Below the pieces are notes generated by a model. It made no database searches and was not told the origin of the DNA. It saw nothing but the letters and a program-made list of their open reading frames with translations. Below, piece after piece: positions 36,468 to 45,417 of a stretch of DNA of 64,000 nucleotides. The translations under genes and the position numbers were made by a program. This DNA comes from JANNOG01 sp031398915. GTDB lineage: Bacteria > Actinomycetota > Actinomycetes > Actinomycetales > JBBAYJ01. Within the stretch, counting starts at the first letter, position 1. Each line of letters starts with the position of its first letter. The stretch lies in the NCBI GenBank assembly GCA_031398915.1, contig JANNOG010000111.1, forward strand, positions 4,264-68,263, read 5' to 3'.

Positions 36468-36485
36468 TCACATACCGACAGTATG
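36443..36485. promoter_or_regulatory. Tandem palindromes, likely TetR operators
   Basis: CATAC-TGAGA-GTACG (36443-36457) and CATAC-CGACA-GTATG (36471-36485), the second perfect, 28 bp centre to centre. They cover the VOC promoter in the space between it and the TetR gene. The matching half-sites and location make them the natural binding sites of that TetR. Confidence 0.65.
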
Positions 36486-36499
36486 CGAAGGAGAAATCC

Positions 36500-36916
36500 A
36501 TGGTTGTGACGAGCTTCTACCCGGTCATCTGTACGTCCCTGATCGAGCAATCGACGACCTTCTACACCACGTTCTTCGGCTTCGAGATCACATTCGAGGC
36601 CGACTGGTACGTCAGCTTGCGCCGCGACGGTCAGAAGCCCTACGAACTCGCCCTGGTCGATTTCCACCACCCGACCGTGCCGCATGCGTATCGGCAGCCG
36701 GCACGAGGCATCATCCTCAACTTCGAGGTCGAAGACGTCGACGCGGAATGGCAGCGTCTCGTCGTCGAGGGCGACATGACCCCTCAACTGGATATTCGCA
36801 GTGAAGCCTTCGGGCAGCGTCACTTCATCGTGACCGATCCCAACGACGTGCTGATCGACGTCATCACGCCTATCGAGCCTTCGGCCGAGTACGCGGGGCA
36901 GTTCACCCAGGCGTGA
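36500..36916 (+). CDS. VOC-superfamily (glyoxalase/dioxygenase-like) protein
   Basis: A 138-residue protein with the two beta-alpha-beta-beta-beta modules of the vicinal oxygen chelate fold: FYPVICTSLIEQSTTFYTTFFGFE at the start, and FIVTDPNDVLIDVITP near the end. Members act as glyoxalases, dioxygenases, thiol transferases or antibiotic-binding proteins. The typical GlxI metal residues are not obvious here, so a binding or resistance role is equally possible. RBS AAGGAG is six bases from ATG. Its control by the adjacent TetR is supported by paired operators. Confidence 0.85.
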   Translation: MVVTSFYPVICTSLIEQSTTFYTTFFGFEITFEADWYVSLRRDGQKPYELALVDFHHPTVPHAYRQPARGIILNFEVEDVDAEWQRLVVEGDMTPQLDIRSEAFGQRHFIVTDPNDVLIDVITPIEPSAEYAGQFTQA

Positions 36917-37009
36917 GGCCCGGGGACGTCGGTCGCGTCGACGCGCTGACCTCTGGTGCGGGTCGTAGATCGCAGTGTCACAGCGTCCACCGGCGGACAT
37001 GATGGCTCG

Positions 37010-38203
37010 GTGACGCAGCCGTGGGTACGAGCTGCGGTGGCGATGTTCGGCGTCGCCTGGGGCGCCAACCAGTTCGCGTCGCTGCTGTTGGCCTACCGCC
37101 AAGAGCAGGGCATGCCGGCAACGGCAGCGACGGGACTGTTCGGGTTCTATGCCCTCGGCCTGATTCCGGCACTACTGCTGGGCGGGCCGTTCTCGGACCG
37201 GATCGGCCGGCGCATCATGGCGAGGACGGCGGTCGTCACGTCCGTTCTGGCTACCATCGTGCTGGCCGCCGGGGTCGAGGCCGAGGGCTGGCTGTTCGTC
37301 GGCAGGTTCTTGGCAGGAGTCGCCTCGGGGCTGATCTTCGCCCCCGGCACCGCATGGGTGAAGGAGTTGTCGGGGGCGCCGTTCGACCCCACGGGTGAGC
37401 CCGACCGAGGAGCCCGGCGCGCCGCGATCTCGCTGTCGGCCGGGTTCTCGCTCGGACCTCTCGTGGCTGGTGGGATCGCGCAGTGGGCGCCGGCGCCCCT
37501 GGTTCTCGCCTATGTCCCCCATCTGGTCATCATCACGGTGGCGGGCATGTTGGCGTGGCGAGTGCCCGAGACCGTCACCCGCTCGACCGCGAAGGTGTCG
37601 GTGTCGAGGCGTCTACTCGTGCGTTCGGCCAGTTCGCCGCGCTTCCTCGGCGTCGTGTCGCCCGTGGCGCCGTGGGTGTTCGCCGCGCCGGCCATCTCGA
37701 TCACGATCGGGCCCGCTCTCGTGGCAGCCGAAACCGGCTCGTTCTCGATCGCCTTTGCCGGTGTCGTCGCCGGATTGACCCTGGGCACAGGTGTGTTCGT
37801 GCAGCCGCTCGCCCATCGGCTGGATGTGGTCGACGACGTCCGGGCACTGGTTGCGGGGTTGGCCGCCGTGGTGCTCGGCTGTCTGGTGGAAGCGCTGACC
37901 GCCATCACAGGACAACCCGTCCTCGCCGTCGTCGCCGCCGTCCTCACGGGGTCGGGGTACGGGTTGTGCCTGGTCGGGGGCCTGCTGGAGACCCAACGGA
38001 TTGCCGGCCCGGCCGAACTGGCCGCCCTGACCGGTCGCTATTACGCCCTGACATACGTCGGGTTCGCGGCCCCGGTCATCCTGACCGCGCTCACCATCGT
38101 CGCCGGATATCCCATTCTGCTGCTGGGGACGGCGACGCTCGCACTGCTGACCATGGCCTTCGTCGTTCGCAACAGCCGTCGTCGCGACAACGCGACCGAT
38201 TGA
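37010..38203 (+). CDS. MFS transporter, 12 helices
   Basis: A 397-residue transporter with about 12 predicted membrane helices. The loop motif GPFSDRIGRRIMARTAVV between helices 2 and 3 is the MFS motif A. Starts considered: GTG 37010 (VTQPWVRAAVAMFGVAWG), which puts the first helix at the N-terminus, and an upstream start at 36956, which adds 18 polar residues. I prefer the shorter. Substrate unknown. It stands alone after the VOC gene and does not share a clear operon with it. Confidence 0.88.
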   Translation: MTQPWVRAAVAMFGVAWGANQFASLLLAYRQEQGMPATAATGLFGFYALGLIPALLLGGPFSDRIGRRIMARTAVVTSVLATIVLAAGVEAEGWLFVGRFLAGVASGLIFAPGTAWVKELSGAPFDPTGEPDRGARRAAISLSAGFSLGPLVAGGIAQWAPAPLVLAYVPHLVIITVAGMLAWRVPETVTRSTAKVSVSRRLLVRSASSPRFLGVVSPVAPWVFAAPAISITIGPALVAAETGSFSIAFAGVVAGLTLGTGVFVQPLAHRLDVVDDVRALVAGLAAVVLGCLVEALTAITGQPVLAVVAAVLTGSGYGLCLVGGLLETQRIAGPAELAALTGRYYALTYVGFAAPVILTALTIVAGYPILLLGTATLALLTMAFVVRNSRRRDNATD

Positions 38204-38307
38204 CAGGTCCGATCCCCTCGCGCACCGCACAACGGCCTTCCGGCCGCTATGTCGCATTCGGCGTGTCGAGGCAGGACCGACCGGGTGGTCCGGGAAGGCT
38301 GCCTGGC

Positions 38308-39171
38308 GTGACCACCCCACCCCGTTCGGCGAACCCTGGCGATCGCCGCCGAGACTGGGACCAATTCTCCAAGACGGCGGTCCGCGCCGGCATCGCAGGG
38401 GTTCTGGCCCAGGCTGGGATCGAGGTATCCGCCGATGCACTGGTTCTGGAGTCCGTAGACCTCCCCGCTGGGACCCACCGTGCCGACCTGTTGTTCAGTG
38501 GACCCGACGGGGTCGTGGTGCATATCGAGATTCAACAGCGTCCGGACCCCTTCATGGGCGTGAGAATGCTGGAGTACGCCGTGAGGATCGTCCGCAGTCC
38601 CCAACTCACAGGGCGGGTCCGCGAGATTCATCAGGTCGTCATCCAGCTCAGCGGCGTACCCATGCCGACACGGCACGATTTCGGTGCGGCCGTCGGGCAC
38701 TTCCACCTGGTGCATACCCCGACGACCCCGTTGTCGGTGTTGCTGCAGACGCCGGCCCTCGCGCCGTTCGGCTTGACCAGTGGTGACCCGGCCGCTGTCG
38801 GCCCGGTCATCGACCGCATCGCCGCAGTGTCGAACGCCGACCTGCGAGCGTCGCTGGCCACGTTGGCGCTCTTCCTGGCACCCGGCTTGCGCGTTACCCT
38901 GATGGAGCGGATGAGGAGGACTGCCTTGATCGATACCCGTGACGACATGTTGGCCGAGGTGCGCGGCACGTGGCTCGGCCATGACCTCATCACCGAGGGC
39001 CTCAGCCAGGGCCTCAGCCAGGGCCAACTGATCGCTATCGTCGATGTCCTGACGGCGCGTTTCCCCGACGCCGACCCGATGCGCATCCACCGCACGGCCA
39101 CCCGGCTCCTGGCCCTCGACGATGATCACCCGGTCCGCCTCGCCCTGGCTCTCGACGCCCTCGACAGCTGA
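38308..39171 (+). CDS. Rpn-family recombination-promoting nuclease-like protein
   Basis: A 287-residue protein of the Rpn/PD-(D/E)XK group, often annotated as transposase-like nuclease. The nuclease core is visible as ESVDLPAGTHRADLLFSG then VVVHIEIQQRPD, where the acidic residue and the E-x-Q variant form the metal site. LEYAVRIVRSP and VVIQLSG follow. The C-terminal part has an odd doubled stretch GLSQGLSQGQ. I chose GTG 38308; the frame is open to 37483 but that overlaps the MFS gene. The lysine of the classic motif is replaced by glutamine, as in many Rpn relatives. Confidence 0.78.
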   Translation: MTTPPRSANPGDRRRDWDQFSKTAVRAGIAGVLAQAGIEVSADALVLESVDLPAGTHRADLLFSGPDGVVVHIEIQQRPDPFMGVRMLEYAVRIVRSPQLTGRVREIHQVVIQLSGVPMPTRHDFGAAVGHFHLVHTPTTPLSVLLQTPALAPFGLTSGDPAAVGPVIDRIAAVSNADLRASLATLALFLAPGLRVTLMERMRRTALIDTRDDMLAEVRGTWLGHDLITEGLSQGLSQGQLIAIVDVLTARFPDADPMRIHRTATRLLALDDDHPVRLALALDALDS

Positions 39172-39206
39172 GACCACAGGAGCAATCCGCTGCGTCGCAG
39201 ACAGGA

Positions 39207-39857
39207 TCAGCTGGTGACACCCGCTCCGAACCAGTCGCGACATCCGTCGAGGCCCTCGACCACGACCTCGGACCCCCGAATCGGCCAATCCGCCCGGTCC
39301 ATCCGGAACCGTCGCTCCACAACACGTTCGCCACGTCGGGCAACGACATTGACGCCATCCTCGCGGTAACCCACCTTGGCCGAGACCCGGAGACTGGCCG
39401 GGTTATCGATATAGGCGCCGCTTGTCGCTGACAGCGCATTCACATGCTCGAAGGCAAATGCAAGAACCGCTATTCTCATCGCTGTACCGATACCACGACC
39501 GTGGTGGCGCAGAGAAAGCCAGGAGGCGGTCCGCACCTCGCGGGTTACCGCGAAATCGTCGGCCGCCAAGTCCTGGCAACCGACGACGATGCCTTCGTAT
39601 CGGACCGCGAAAAGCAGGCACCAACTGGACGAAGTCCACTCGGCACGCCGCTTCCAGTTGTAGAGGACGACACGTTCGGCGCGTTCCTGTGGGGTGCCGT
39701 CCGCCCATTGTCCAGAGAAAGGGTCGGGCCCGGTATAGATCCGCTCGGCTGCTCCTGCCAGTTCGGCCAGGGCCGATTCGTCCGGGACCTCCAGCTGCAG
39801 ATGCTCGCCGAGGCGTACCCGGAGGTTCGCGAGCGGCCAAACGTCACTCAGGGACAT
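39207..39857 (-). CDS. GNAT-family N-acetyltransferase
   Basis: A 216-residue acetyl-CoA-dependent acyltransferase. The acetyl-CoA site appears in SWLSLRHHGRGIGTAMRIAVLAFA, followed by the usual NPASLRVSAKVGYRED segment. The build resembles RimJ/RimL-type enzymes acting on proteins or aminoglycosides. ATG 39857 has AGGA seven bases upstream; a nearby ATG at 39863 and the long reading to 40109 are less likely. It converges on the Rpn-like gene (35 bases between stops). Confidence 0.85.
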   Translation of the reverse strand: MSLSDVWPLANLRVRLGEHLQLEVPDESALAELAGAAERIYTGPDPFSGQWADGTPQERAERVVLYNWKRRAEWTSSSWCLLFAVRYEGIVVGCQDLAADDFAVTREVRTASWLSLRHHGRGIGTAMRIAVLAFAFEHVNALSATSGAYIDNPASLRVSAKVGYREDGVNVVARRGERVVERRFRMDRADWPIRGSEVVVEGLDGCRDWFGAGVTS

Positions 39858-39981
39858 GGCCATATCCTGTCGCGCCGGAGCGGGGCACGCATTACCTTTT
39901 ATCTCGGAGGTGCGGAGATTCAGGACGACCTGGTAGAACTTTTGTCCCTCCAGCAGAGGACGACATCGGATTCTACGTCCG

Positions 39982-40578
39982 TCAAGGGTCGAGGGTTCGT
40001 CGTTGTGGGTAGACGGTCTCGCCCTTCGCCAGCGCATCGACGAATTGCTCGATGCGCCGAGCGCGCGTCTCTGCTCGCTTGACGGTCGTGATGCGGTGTA
40101 GCACGGCATAGCGGTTCTGACTGCTCAAGATGTCGAACATGGCCTGGGCAGCGGGCTTCGCGTCCAGTGCCACCTGCAGGTCGGGTGGTACGCCGATGGT
40201 GGCCGACCCCTCATAGGCGACCGCCCATCGTCCGTCGGCCTGGGCGCGCTCCACCTCGGCGATTCCGCCGGGCTGCATCCGGCCCGCCGTGATCAGCCGC
40301 CGGATGATTCCCACATTGCGTTGCGACCACGGACTGCGAGCGCGCCTGGGGGTGAAGCGTCGTATGTGACTGACCTCGTCACGAGCCCGCGCCTGCCCGT
40401 CGATCCAACCGAAACAGAGCGCCTCGTCGAGGGCGTCGTCGTAGGTCAGGGACGTGGGCGCAACACGATCCTTCTTGGCAAGCACCAGCCACACGCCGAT
40501 GGAGTCGCCACCGTGCGCCAGGAGCCATCCTCGCCACGCGACGGCATCGGAGACGATCAGTTCTCCGGCATCGGTCAC
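39982..40578 (-). CDS. YdeI/OmpD-associated family protein
   Basis: A 198-residue protein with the YdeI pattern: LIVSDAVAWRGWLLAHG, DALDEALCFGWIDGQ, RFTPRRARSPWSQRNVG, and a C-terminal basic helix (RIEQFVDALAKGETVYPQ). Family members are linked with acid stress or bacteriocin protection, without a proven mechanism. The start is a GTG at 40578 (VTDAGELIVSD). The frame is open to 40941 but that overlaps the M36 gene. Its stop is 124 bases before the GNAT start. Confidence 0.85.
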   Translation of the reverse strand: MTDAGELIVSDAVAWRGWLLAHGGDSIGVWLVLAKKDRVAPTSLTYDDALDEALCFGWIDGQARARDEVSHIRRFTPRRARSPWSQRNVGIIRRLITAGRMQPGGIAEVERAQADGRWAVAYEGSATIGVPPDLQVALDAKPAAQAMFDILSSQNRYAVLHRITTVKRAETRARRIEQFVDALAKGETVYPQRRTLDP

Positions 40579-40634
40579 AACGCCATTGTTTCCCAAACCC
40601 GGCGGTCCCGTCAGCGCCCGGCCGCGGCCCGTGG

Positions 40635-42611
40635 TCACAGCACCAGATCGGCCGCCACACCGAAGTCGGCGACGATGCCGCTCAGCCGTGGCCCGTTGGT
40701 CCGAGCAACAGGTCCCAAGCCATATCGGGCGAAGACCTGCCATGCGTCGGCGACGAACGTAGCCGTCCGCTCGGACTCGTCCCCCCGAGCGGTGCTGAAC
40801 TGAGCTGCCGCCATGAGGATCGCGTCGCGCGCTGCGAGCAGGCTCGGGTTCGCGCCGGTGAGCTTCAGGGCGTCCACGACGATCTGCAGGAACTCCCAGA
40901 CCCCCAGCCTTCGACCCAGCGACATCAGTACAGCGCACCACAGCTCGCCGATGTCGTGGACCTGCGAGTACGCCGGCGTCCCGAGGTCGGCGTACGTGCC
41001 GGGAAAGGCCTCGTCATAGGGGTTTCGGCGGATGCCACCCGGTTGTCTCACCACCCAGTCGCCGACCACGGTCTTGCCCAGGAACGTGCAGGCGACGTAG
41101 TCGCTCCAGCCCTCACCCATGCCGCCGGACCGCTCGGCGTCCAGCGCAGTGTCGTTCATCGGCCCACCCACCAGCCGATTGGTCAGCCCATGAACGTATT
41201 CGTGATAAACGACGTCAGCGTCAAGTGCGGTGTGACGACCGGTTGACGTGACCAACCCCATGTTCATCACCGGGGCAAAGCCGTCTACCGGCGTGGCCAT
41301 ATTGGCGGTCCCATTCACAGCTCCCGGATGAACCCTGGCGATAACTGCGTCGGCGGGGCGACCACCGCGGGCCATCGAGTCACGCTGGAAGTTTCCGTCG
41401 GCCTCGCGAAAGCCCAACAGATAGAGCGCGTCGTGCATCGCCGAGCAGAACGCGAACACGTTGACGACCAGCTGCTCGACATCGTCGACATCGGTGGGAG
41501 CAGTGAATGTGACCTCGTCGCCCTGCCGTGTCCCGGACACCGTCGTATTCCCAGCTGATGCGTCGACTGCCCGGACACTCGAGCCCGACGTCGTTGCGTC
41601 GACGAGCCAACTGTCCGGCCAGCCTGCGGGCAACCCGGACGGTATGGGCGGCCCGTACGACGACGGGGGCAACGGGAAGTCGACGGCCGATCGCGGCCCA
41701 CCGCTGCGCAGGATGACCTGGGCGTGACCCACGATCATTCGGGTCAATCGCCGGCACAACAGGATGTCGCCATCCTCGGCGTCGACGATGACGCGGTACT
41801 CGGAGTCGCCCGGCAGCTGGGCACGCAGGTGCCAAGCCAGCCTCAGGCTGGCGCCCAGCGGAAACCAGATGAGGCTCACGGTGACCGGCTGTGTCAGCGG
41901 TGGCGCGTCGAATACGGTCGCCAGATCGGGCCCGCCAATAGGGGCGGCCAATACACGAGGGGCAAACCCGTCGAGGTCGATCGTCGCCTCGGCCAGGGGT
42001 TCGCCGAATGGGTCGTGCGACGGGTCAGGGTCACGGGAACCCACTCCGAGGTCACCGGCCGGATCGGACGTCGCTGCCGGAGCAGCCAGGTATCCGACGG
42101 CGGCCGTCAACGCGTCAGCAGCGCCCAGCCGAGGATCGATCGTCGAGTCCACCGCTGGGTAGCTGCGCCCGGCGACCTCGAGCAGGCGGCCAGCCGCATC
42201 GAAGCGCACCGTCTCGGTAGCGTCGTAGATCGTCACGCCCTGCAGCTGCTGGCGGACATGCACAGCGACCCCGCCCGAGGAGGTCAGCTGATATCCGGGA
42301 TCCGCAACGAACTCCGGCGGTTGGGTGGGCTCCAGACCGAGTATCCGGGCCATTGCATGCAGGTGACGGAGGGCGCGGGCCACGAAGTCGCCCTCGATGG
42401 CCGGGGCGCCCTGCGACACGACAACCGCCGCACCGCCGGATTCGGGATCGACACTGACCACCTGCACCTCGTGGTCGCCCGGAAGGGCACGCGACGCCGC
42501 CTCGGCGTATCCGGCCAGTTCGTCGCGACGCCGCCGCACGAGAGTGTCGTTCGCTGGGCCCGCCAGGGGAGGTATCTCGATGTCGTCGCGGGCGTCGATC
42601 TCCTGAGCCAT
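40635..42611 (-). CDS. M36-family (fungalysin-like) zinc metallopeptidase
   Basis: A 658-residue metalloprotease. The zinc motif HEYVHGLTNRL (HExxH) and the third ligand region GGMGEGWSDY identify family M36. The N-terminal half matches a fungalysin propeptide (LQGVTIYDATETVRFDAAGRL). M36 enzymes are usually secreted, yet neither the ATG at 42611 (MAQEIDARDDIEIPPLAG) nor the longer reading to 42677 gives a signal peptide. Either export uses another route or the enzyme acts inside. The first ATG 22 residues in is preferred because the earlier one gives a non-matching tail. Confidence 0.88.
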   Translation of the reverse strand: MAQEIDARDDIEIPPLAGPANDTLVRRRRDELAGYAEAASRALPGDHEVQVVSVDPESGGAAVVVSQGAPAIEGDFVARALRHLHAMARILGLEPTQPPEFVADPGYQLTSSGGVAVHVRQQLQGVTIYDATETVRFDAAGRLLEVAGRSYPAVDSTIDPRLGAADALTAAVGYLAAPAATSDPAGDLGVGSRDPDPSHDPFGEPLAEATIDLDGFAPRVLAAPIGGPDLATVFDAPPLTQPVTVSLIWFPLGASLRLAWHLRAQLPGDSEYRVIVDAEDGDILLCRRLTRMIVGHAQVILRSGGPRSAVDFPLPPSSYGPPIPSGLPAGWPDSWLVDATTSGSSVRAVDASAGNTTVSGTRQGDEVTFTAPTDVDDVEQLVVNVFAFCSAMHDALYLLGFREADGNFQRDSMARGGRPADAVIARVHPGAVNGTANMATPVDGFAPVMNMGLVTSTGRHTALDADVVYHEYVHGLTNRLVGGPMNDTALDAERSGGMGEGWSDYVACTFLGKTVVGDWVVRQPGGIRRNPYDEAFPGTYADLGTPAYSQVHDIGELWCAVLMSLGRRLGVWEFLQIVVDALKLTGANPSLLAARDAILMAAAQFSTARGDESERTATFVADAWQVFARYGLGPVARTNGPRLSGIVADFGVAADLVL

Positions 42612-42675
42612 AGAGCTTTCATAGTGGCCCGACGCAGATAAACCTAGACGGGTGGCTACCCGCGATGCTGTGGTC

Positions 42676-42852
42676 ATGGCGTCACTGCGAGTCGCCGCGG
42701 TCTGGCACGGACTGACGGCCGGAGTGGCCGGCTTCGCTCCGGTCGCTCAGCTGATCCTCGTCGCCAGTGGCGCGGCCGTCCTGGTGGAGCCCGAGCTCGC
42801 ACCCTCCCTGAGCACATGGCAGTGCCGCCATTTGCCGTCCTCGGCTGGCTGA
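42676..42852 (+). pseudogene. Possible truncated Pr6Pr-like membrane protein start
   Basis: About 58 residues: MASLRVAAVWHGLTAGVAG then a hydrophobic helix (APVAQLILVASGAAVLVEP) and an abrupt loss of sense. The opening resembles the first helix of Pr6Pr family membrane proteins, which are about 200 residues long, so this would be a decayed remnant. Similarity is weak and the call is tentative. Confidence 0.3.
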
Positions 42853-42902
42853 TCTGGGGGCCGAGGCCTCGCGTGACAGCGTCTGTCGTCAGCTGAGCGC
42901 TG

Positions 42903-42944
42903 GGCAACGGCAACGGCAACGGCAACGGCCACGGCCACGGCCAC
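42903..42944. repeat. Hexanucleotide repeat, four GGCAAC then three GGCCAC
   Basis: Seven tandem hexamers in the order (GGCAAC)4(GGCCAC)3. It is outside any coding frame I accept. Such short tandem arrays slip readily in replication and may vary between isolates. Confidence 0.9.
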
Positions 42945-42982
42945 GGGTGTGGTGTGGCAGGTGGATCACCGCCTGTCGGACG

Positions 42983-44389
42983 TCAGTGCCCGTAATCAGT
43001 GAGCATGCTGAGCCATACCTCGCTCAACGTCGGAAAACTGGGCACGGCATGGCGCAGCCGTTCGACAGGGACGCGAGCCACGACGGCGATGGTCGCTGCA
43101 TGCAGTAACTCGGCGACGTCCTGGCCGACAAACGTCGCTCCGACGACGACCTGTGCGTCCTCGTCGATCACCAGGGCGGCGCGCCCCTCATAGGCCTGCG
43201 CGTGTAGTGCACCAGCCGCGGTCTGGCCGAGGTCGAACTCGACAGTCCGCACCCGCAGGCCCCGCTCGACGGCCTGAGCGCTGGTGCACCCCACGGTGGC
43301 CACCTCGGGGTCGGTGAAGATCACCTGAGGGACCGCCACATGGTCGGCCTCGGCGGCGTACGGCGGCTCCTCACCTCGGTGACGAGCCATGATCGCGTCG
43401 GCCGCCACCCGCGCCTGATACTTGCCCTGGTGCGTCACCAGGGCACGGCCATTGACGTCGCCGACCGCGTACAGCCAGTCGCGGCCGTCTACCCGCATCG
43501 TGTCGTCCACCTCGATGTACGTCCCCGCCTTCACGTCCACCGTGTCCAGTCCGATGTCACCGGTGGCGGGTTGGCGACCGGTGGCAACCACCAGCTCATC
43601 CGCAACCACTTGCTGACCATCTGCCAGATGGATGACGTATTCGGCGCCGGCGCGCGCCCTCTCGACCGCGACAACGTCCGCCCCGAGCCGCACCTCGATG
43701 CCACCTGCCTCGAACTCGGCCAGCAGCCGCTCTCCGACGAACGGTTCCAATCGGCCGAACAAGGTCGGGTCCCGGACCAGGACGACGACCTGCTCACTGC
43801 CCAGGGACTTCCACGCCTGAGCCATCTCGACACCCACCACACCGCCGCCGATGATCACCAGGCGACGAGGCACGGCCGACGCTGTCGCCACCTCGCGGCT
43901 GGTCCAGGGTTCGGCGGCAGCCAGGCCGGGTATCGGCGGGACAGCCGCTGTCGATCCTGTCGCGATTACTACGGCCACGGCGACCTCGACCACCAGAGGT
44001 TCGGTATCCGAGGCGGTCACGACGACGCGCCGCTCACCCACCAGACGACCCCAGCCACGGATGATCGTGACACCGGACTCCTCCAACGATCGTGCCTGCT
44101 CGGAGTCGTCGAGGTGGGCGATCAGTCGGTCCCGGTGGGCCAGGACAGCCGCCACGTCCAGGTTGGCGGTCACTGCTTCGCGCGCCCCGGGCAGCCGGCG
44201 AGCTGCATTCAATGCATGGGCGCTGCGCAGCAGGGCCTTGCTGGGCATGCACGCCCAGAAGGCGCACTCACCCCCGACCAGCTCCGCCTCTACGACCGCG
44301 ACCGCCCACCCAGCCACGGCCAGCCGCTGAGCGAGGACCTCACCGGCAGGCCCAGCCCCCAGCACGACCACGTCGAACCGTCTGATCAT
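42983..44389 (-). CDS. NAD(P)/FAD pyridine nucleotide-disulfide oxidoreductase
   Basis: A 468-residue flavoprotein of the dihydrolipoamide/mercuric reductase family. FAD motif VVVLGAGPAGEVLA at 6-19, redox-active disulfide in GGECAFWACMPSK (C-x4-C), NAD motif VIIGGGVVGVEMAQAW, LYAVGDVNGRALVTHQG, and the C-terminal dimer domain ending VPSFPTLSEVW. The usual catalytic His-Glu pair region is altered to HAVPSFPTLSE, so the true substrate may not be lipoamide. Related actinobacterial proteins reduce quinones, mycothione or mercury. Single gene, no partner nearby. Confidence 0.88.
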   Translation of the reverse strand: MIRRFDVVVLGAGPAGEVLAQRLAVAGWAVAVVEAELVGGECAFWACMPSKALLRSAHALNAARRLPGAREAVTANLDVAAVLAHRDRLIAHLDDSEQARSLEESGVTIIRGWGRLVGERRVVVTASDTEPLVVEVAVAVVIATGSTAAVPPIPGLAAAEPWTSREVATASAVPRRLVIIGGGVVGVEMAQAWKSLGSEQVVVLVRDPTLFGRLEPFVGERLLAEFEAGGIEVRLGADVVAVERARAGAEYVIHLADGQQVVADELVVATGRQPATGDIGLDTVDVKAGTYIEVDDTMRVDGRDWLYAVGDVNGRALVTHQGKYQARVAADAIMARHRGEEPPYAAEADHVAVPQVIFTDPEVATVGCTSAQAVERGLRVRTVEFDLGQTAAGALHAQAYEGRAALVIDEDAQVVVGATFVGQDVAELLHAATIAVVARVPVERLRHAVPSFPTLSEVWLSMLTDYGH

Positions 44390-44461
44390 GTCTCGACCAT
44401 CGCAGCCCCTCCGACGCTCGGCAACATATAGCTGATTCCGGGAATGGGCATGGTTGACCGA

Positions 44462-45412
44462 CTAGAGAGTGATGGCCGCGGCCGCACCCACCAGTTCTCC
44501 TCGACGAGTGCGTATCACAATGTCGTCGTACACGATCTGGACTCCTCGCCGTAACGGAGTGCCGGAAAACAATGACTCATGCGAATAGCGACTGCGTACG
44601 CGCAGATCTCGAACATGCTGCGAACTGACCGCCCGAGGGACGTGGACCACACCCACAGGATGGCGACTCACCGCCTTGGCGACCCCCAATATCTCGGCAA
44701 TGGATACCGCCTGCTCGGTGGCGACGACCCTGATCATCGGATGTCCCTCCACTGCGCCGGTCAACGTCTCCGCCAGCTCGGCCATCCGTCTCGCGGCGTC
44801 GTCGACGAACACGTAATCACGCAGCGTGTCCAGCGGCACGAAGAGGACGATGGGCTGACGCAGGGCCGCTCGTAGACACACCTGGGTGATCAGCCCCTGG
44901 GGCTTGAGAATGTTCTGCCCCGGACCGTACAGCGTCGATATTCTCGCAACCGCGAACGGCACGGAGCCAGTTAGTACTGTCCTGGCCACCATTTCTTGGC
45001 GGAGTTTGGTTGCGCCGTACGAGTTGAGCGGAACCGCCACCGTATTCTCGTCGAAGGGCGGTTCGGCGGATCCGGCGTATACGCCGACAGAACTCGCCAG
45101 GACGAATCCCCCGGGCCCCTCGGGGTGACGGCGTCGCAGGTTCTCGACGAATCGCGTGAGGATTTCCTCCTCGTAGGCCAGGGCGGCGTCACTCGTACCG
45201 ACCACGCCGACGCCCGCGCACCAGACGATCGACCACGGCTGGGTCACCGCAACTGCGTCGCAGAACAGCGCGAGTTCGGCGGCAAGAGCGTCGTGAACGG
45301 ATTGACGGTCGGTCCATGGGACAGGCCGCGACATGTGTTGCCGGTGGCCGACGAACGCCTCGGACACGGCGGACCCGAGCAACCCGCCGCGCCCGACCAC
45401 CCACACATGCAC
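44462..45412 (-). CDS. NAD-dependent epimerase/dehydratase (extended SDR)
   Basis: A 316-residue extended SDR. The cofactor loop reads VHVWVVGRGGLLGSAVSEAF (GxxGxxG), and the catalytic YxxxK is YGATKLRQE with the Ser in LASSVGVYAG. ARISTLYGPGQN is typical of nucleotide-sugar epimerases or dehydratases. Start is GTG 45412, five bases after the glycosyltransferase stop. It is the last of five packed genes, and would supply or modify the sugar used by the GT2/GtrA pair. Confidence 0.88.
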   Translation of the reverse strand: MHVWVVGRGGLLGSAVSEAFVGHRQHMSRPVPWTDRQSVHDALAAELALFCDAVAVTQPWSIVWCAGVGVVGTSDAALAYEEEILTRFVENLRRRHPEGPGGFVLASSVGVYAGSAEPPFDENTVAVPLNSYGATKLRQEMVARTVLTGSVPFAVARISTLYGPGQNILKPQGLITQVCLRAALRQPIVLFVPLDTLRDYVFVDDAARRMAELAETLTGAVEGHPMIRVVATEQAVSIAEILGVAKAVSRHPVGVVHVPRAVSSQHVRDLRVRSRYSHESLFSGTPLRRGVQIVYDDIVIRTRRGELVGAAAAITL

Positions 45413-45417
45413 GCGGA

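Larger units (their letters stand above)
42612..42982. other. Gene-poor 371-base stretch with a decayed fragment and a hexanucleotide repeat
   Basis: The stretch between the M36 gene start and the flavoprotein stop holds no complete gene. It contains a short plus-strand fragment (42676-42852) that looks like the start of a membrane protein, and the hexanucleotide run at 42903-42944. No promoter or terminator stands out. Confidence 0.6.

Noticed and set aside
37483..38307. N-terminal extension of the Rpn-like protein.
   Set aside because: It overlaps the MFS gene and is low-complexity; the nuclease domain begins after GTG 38308.
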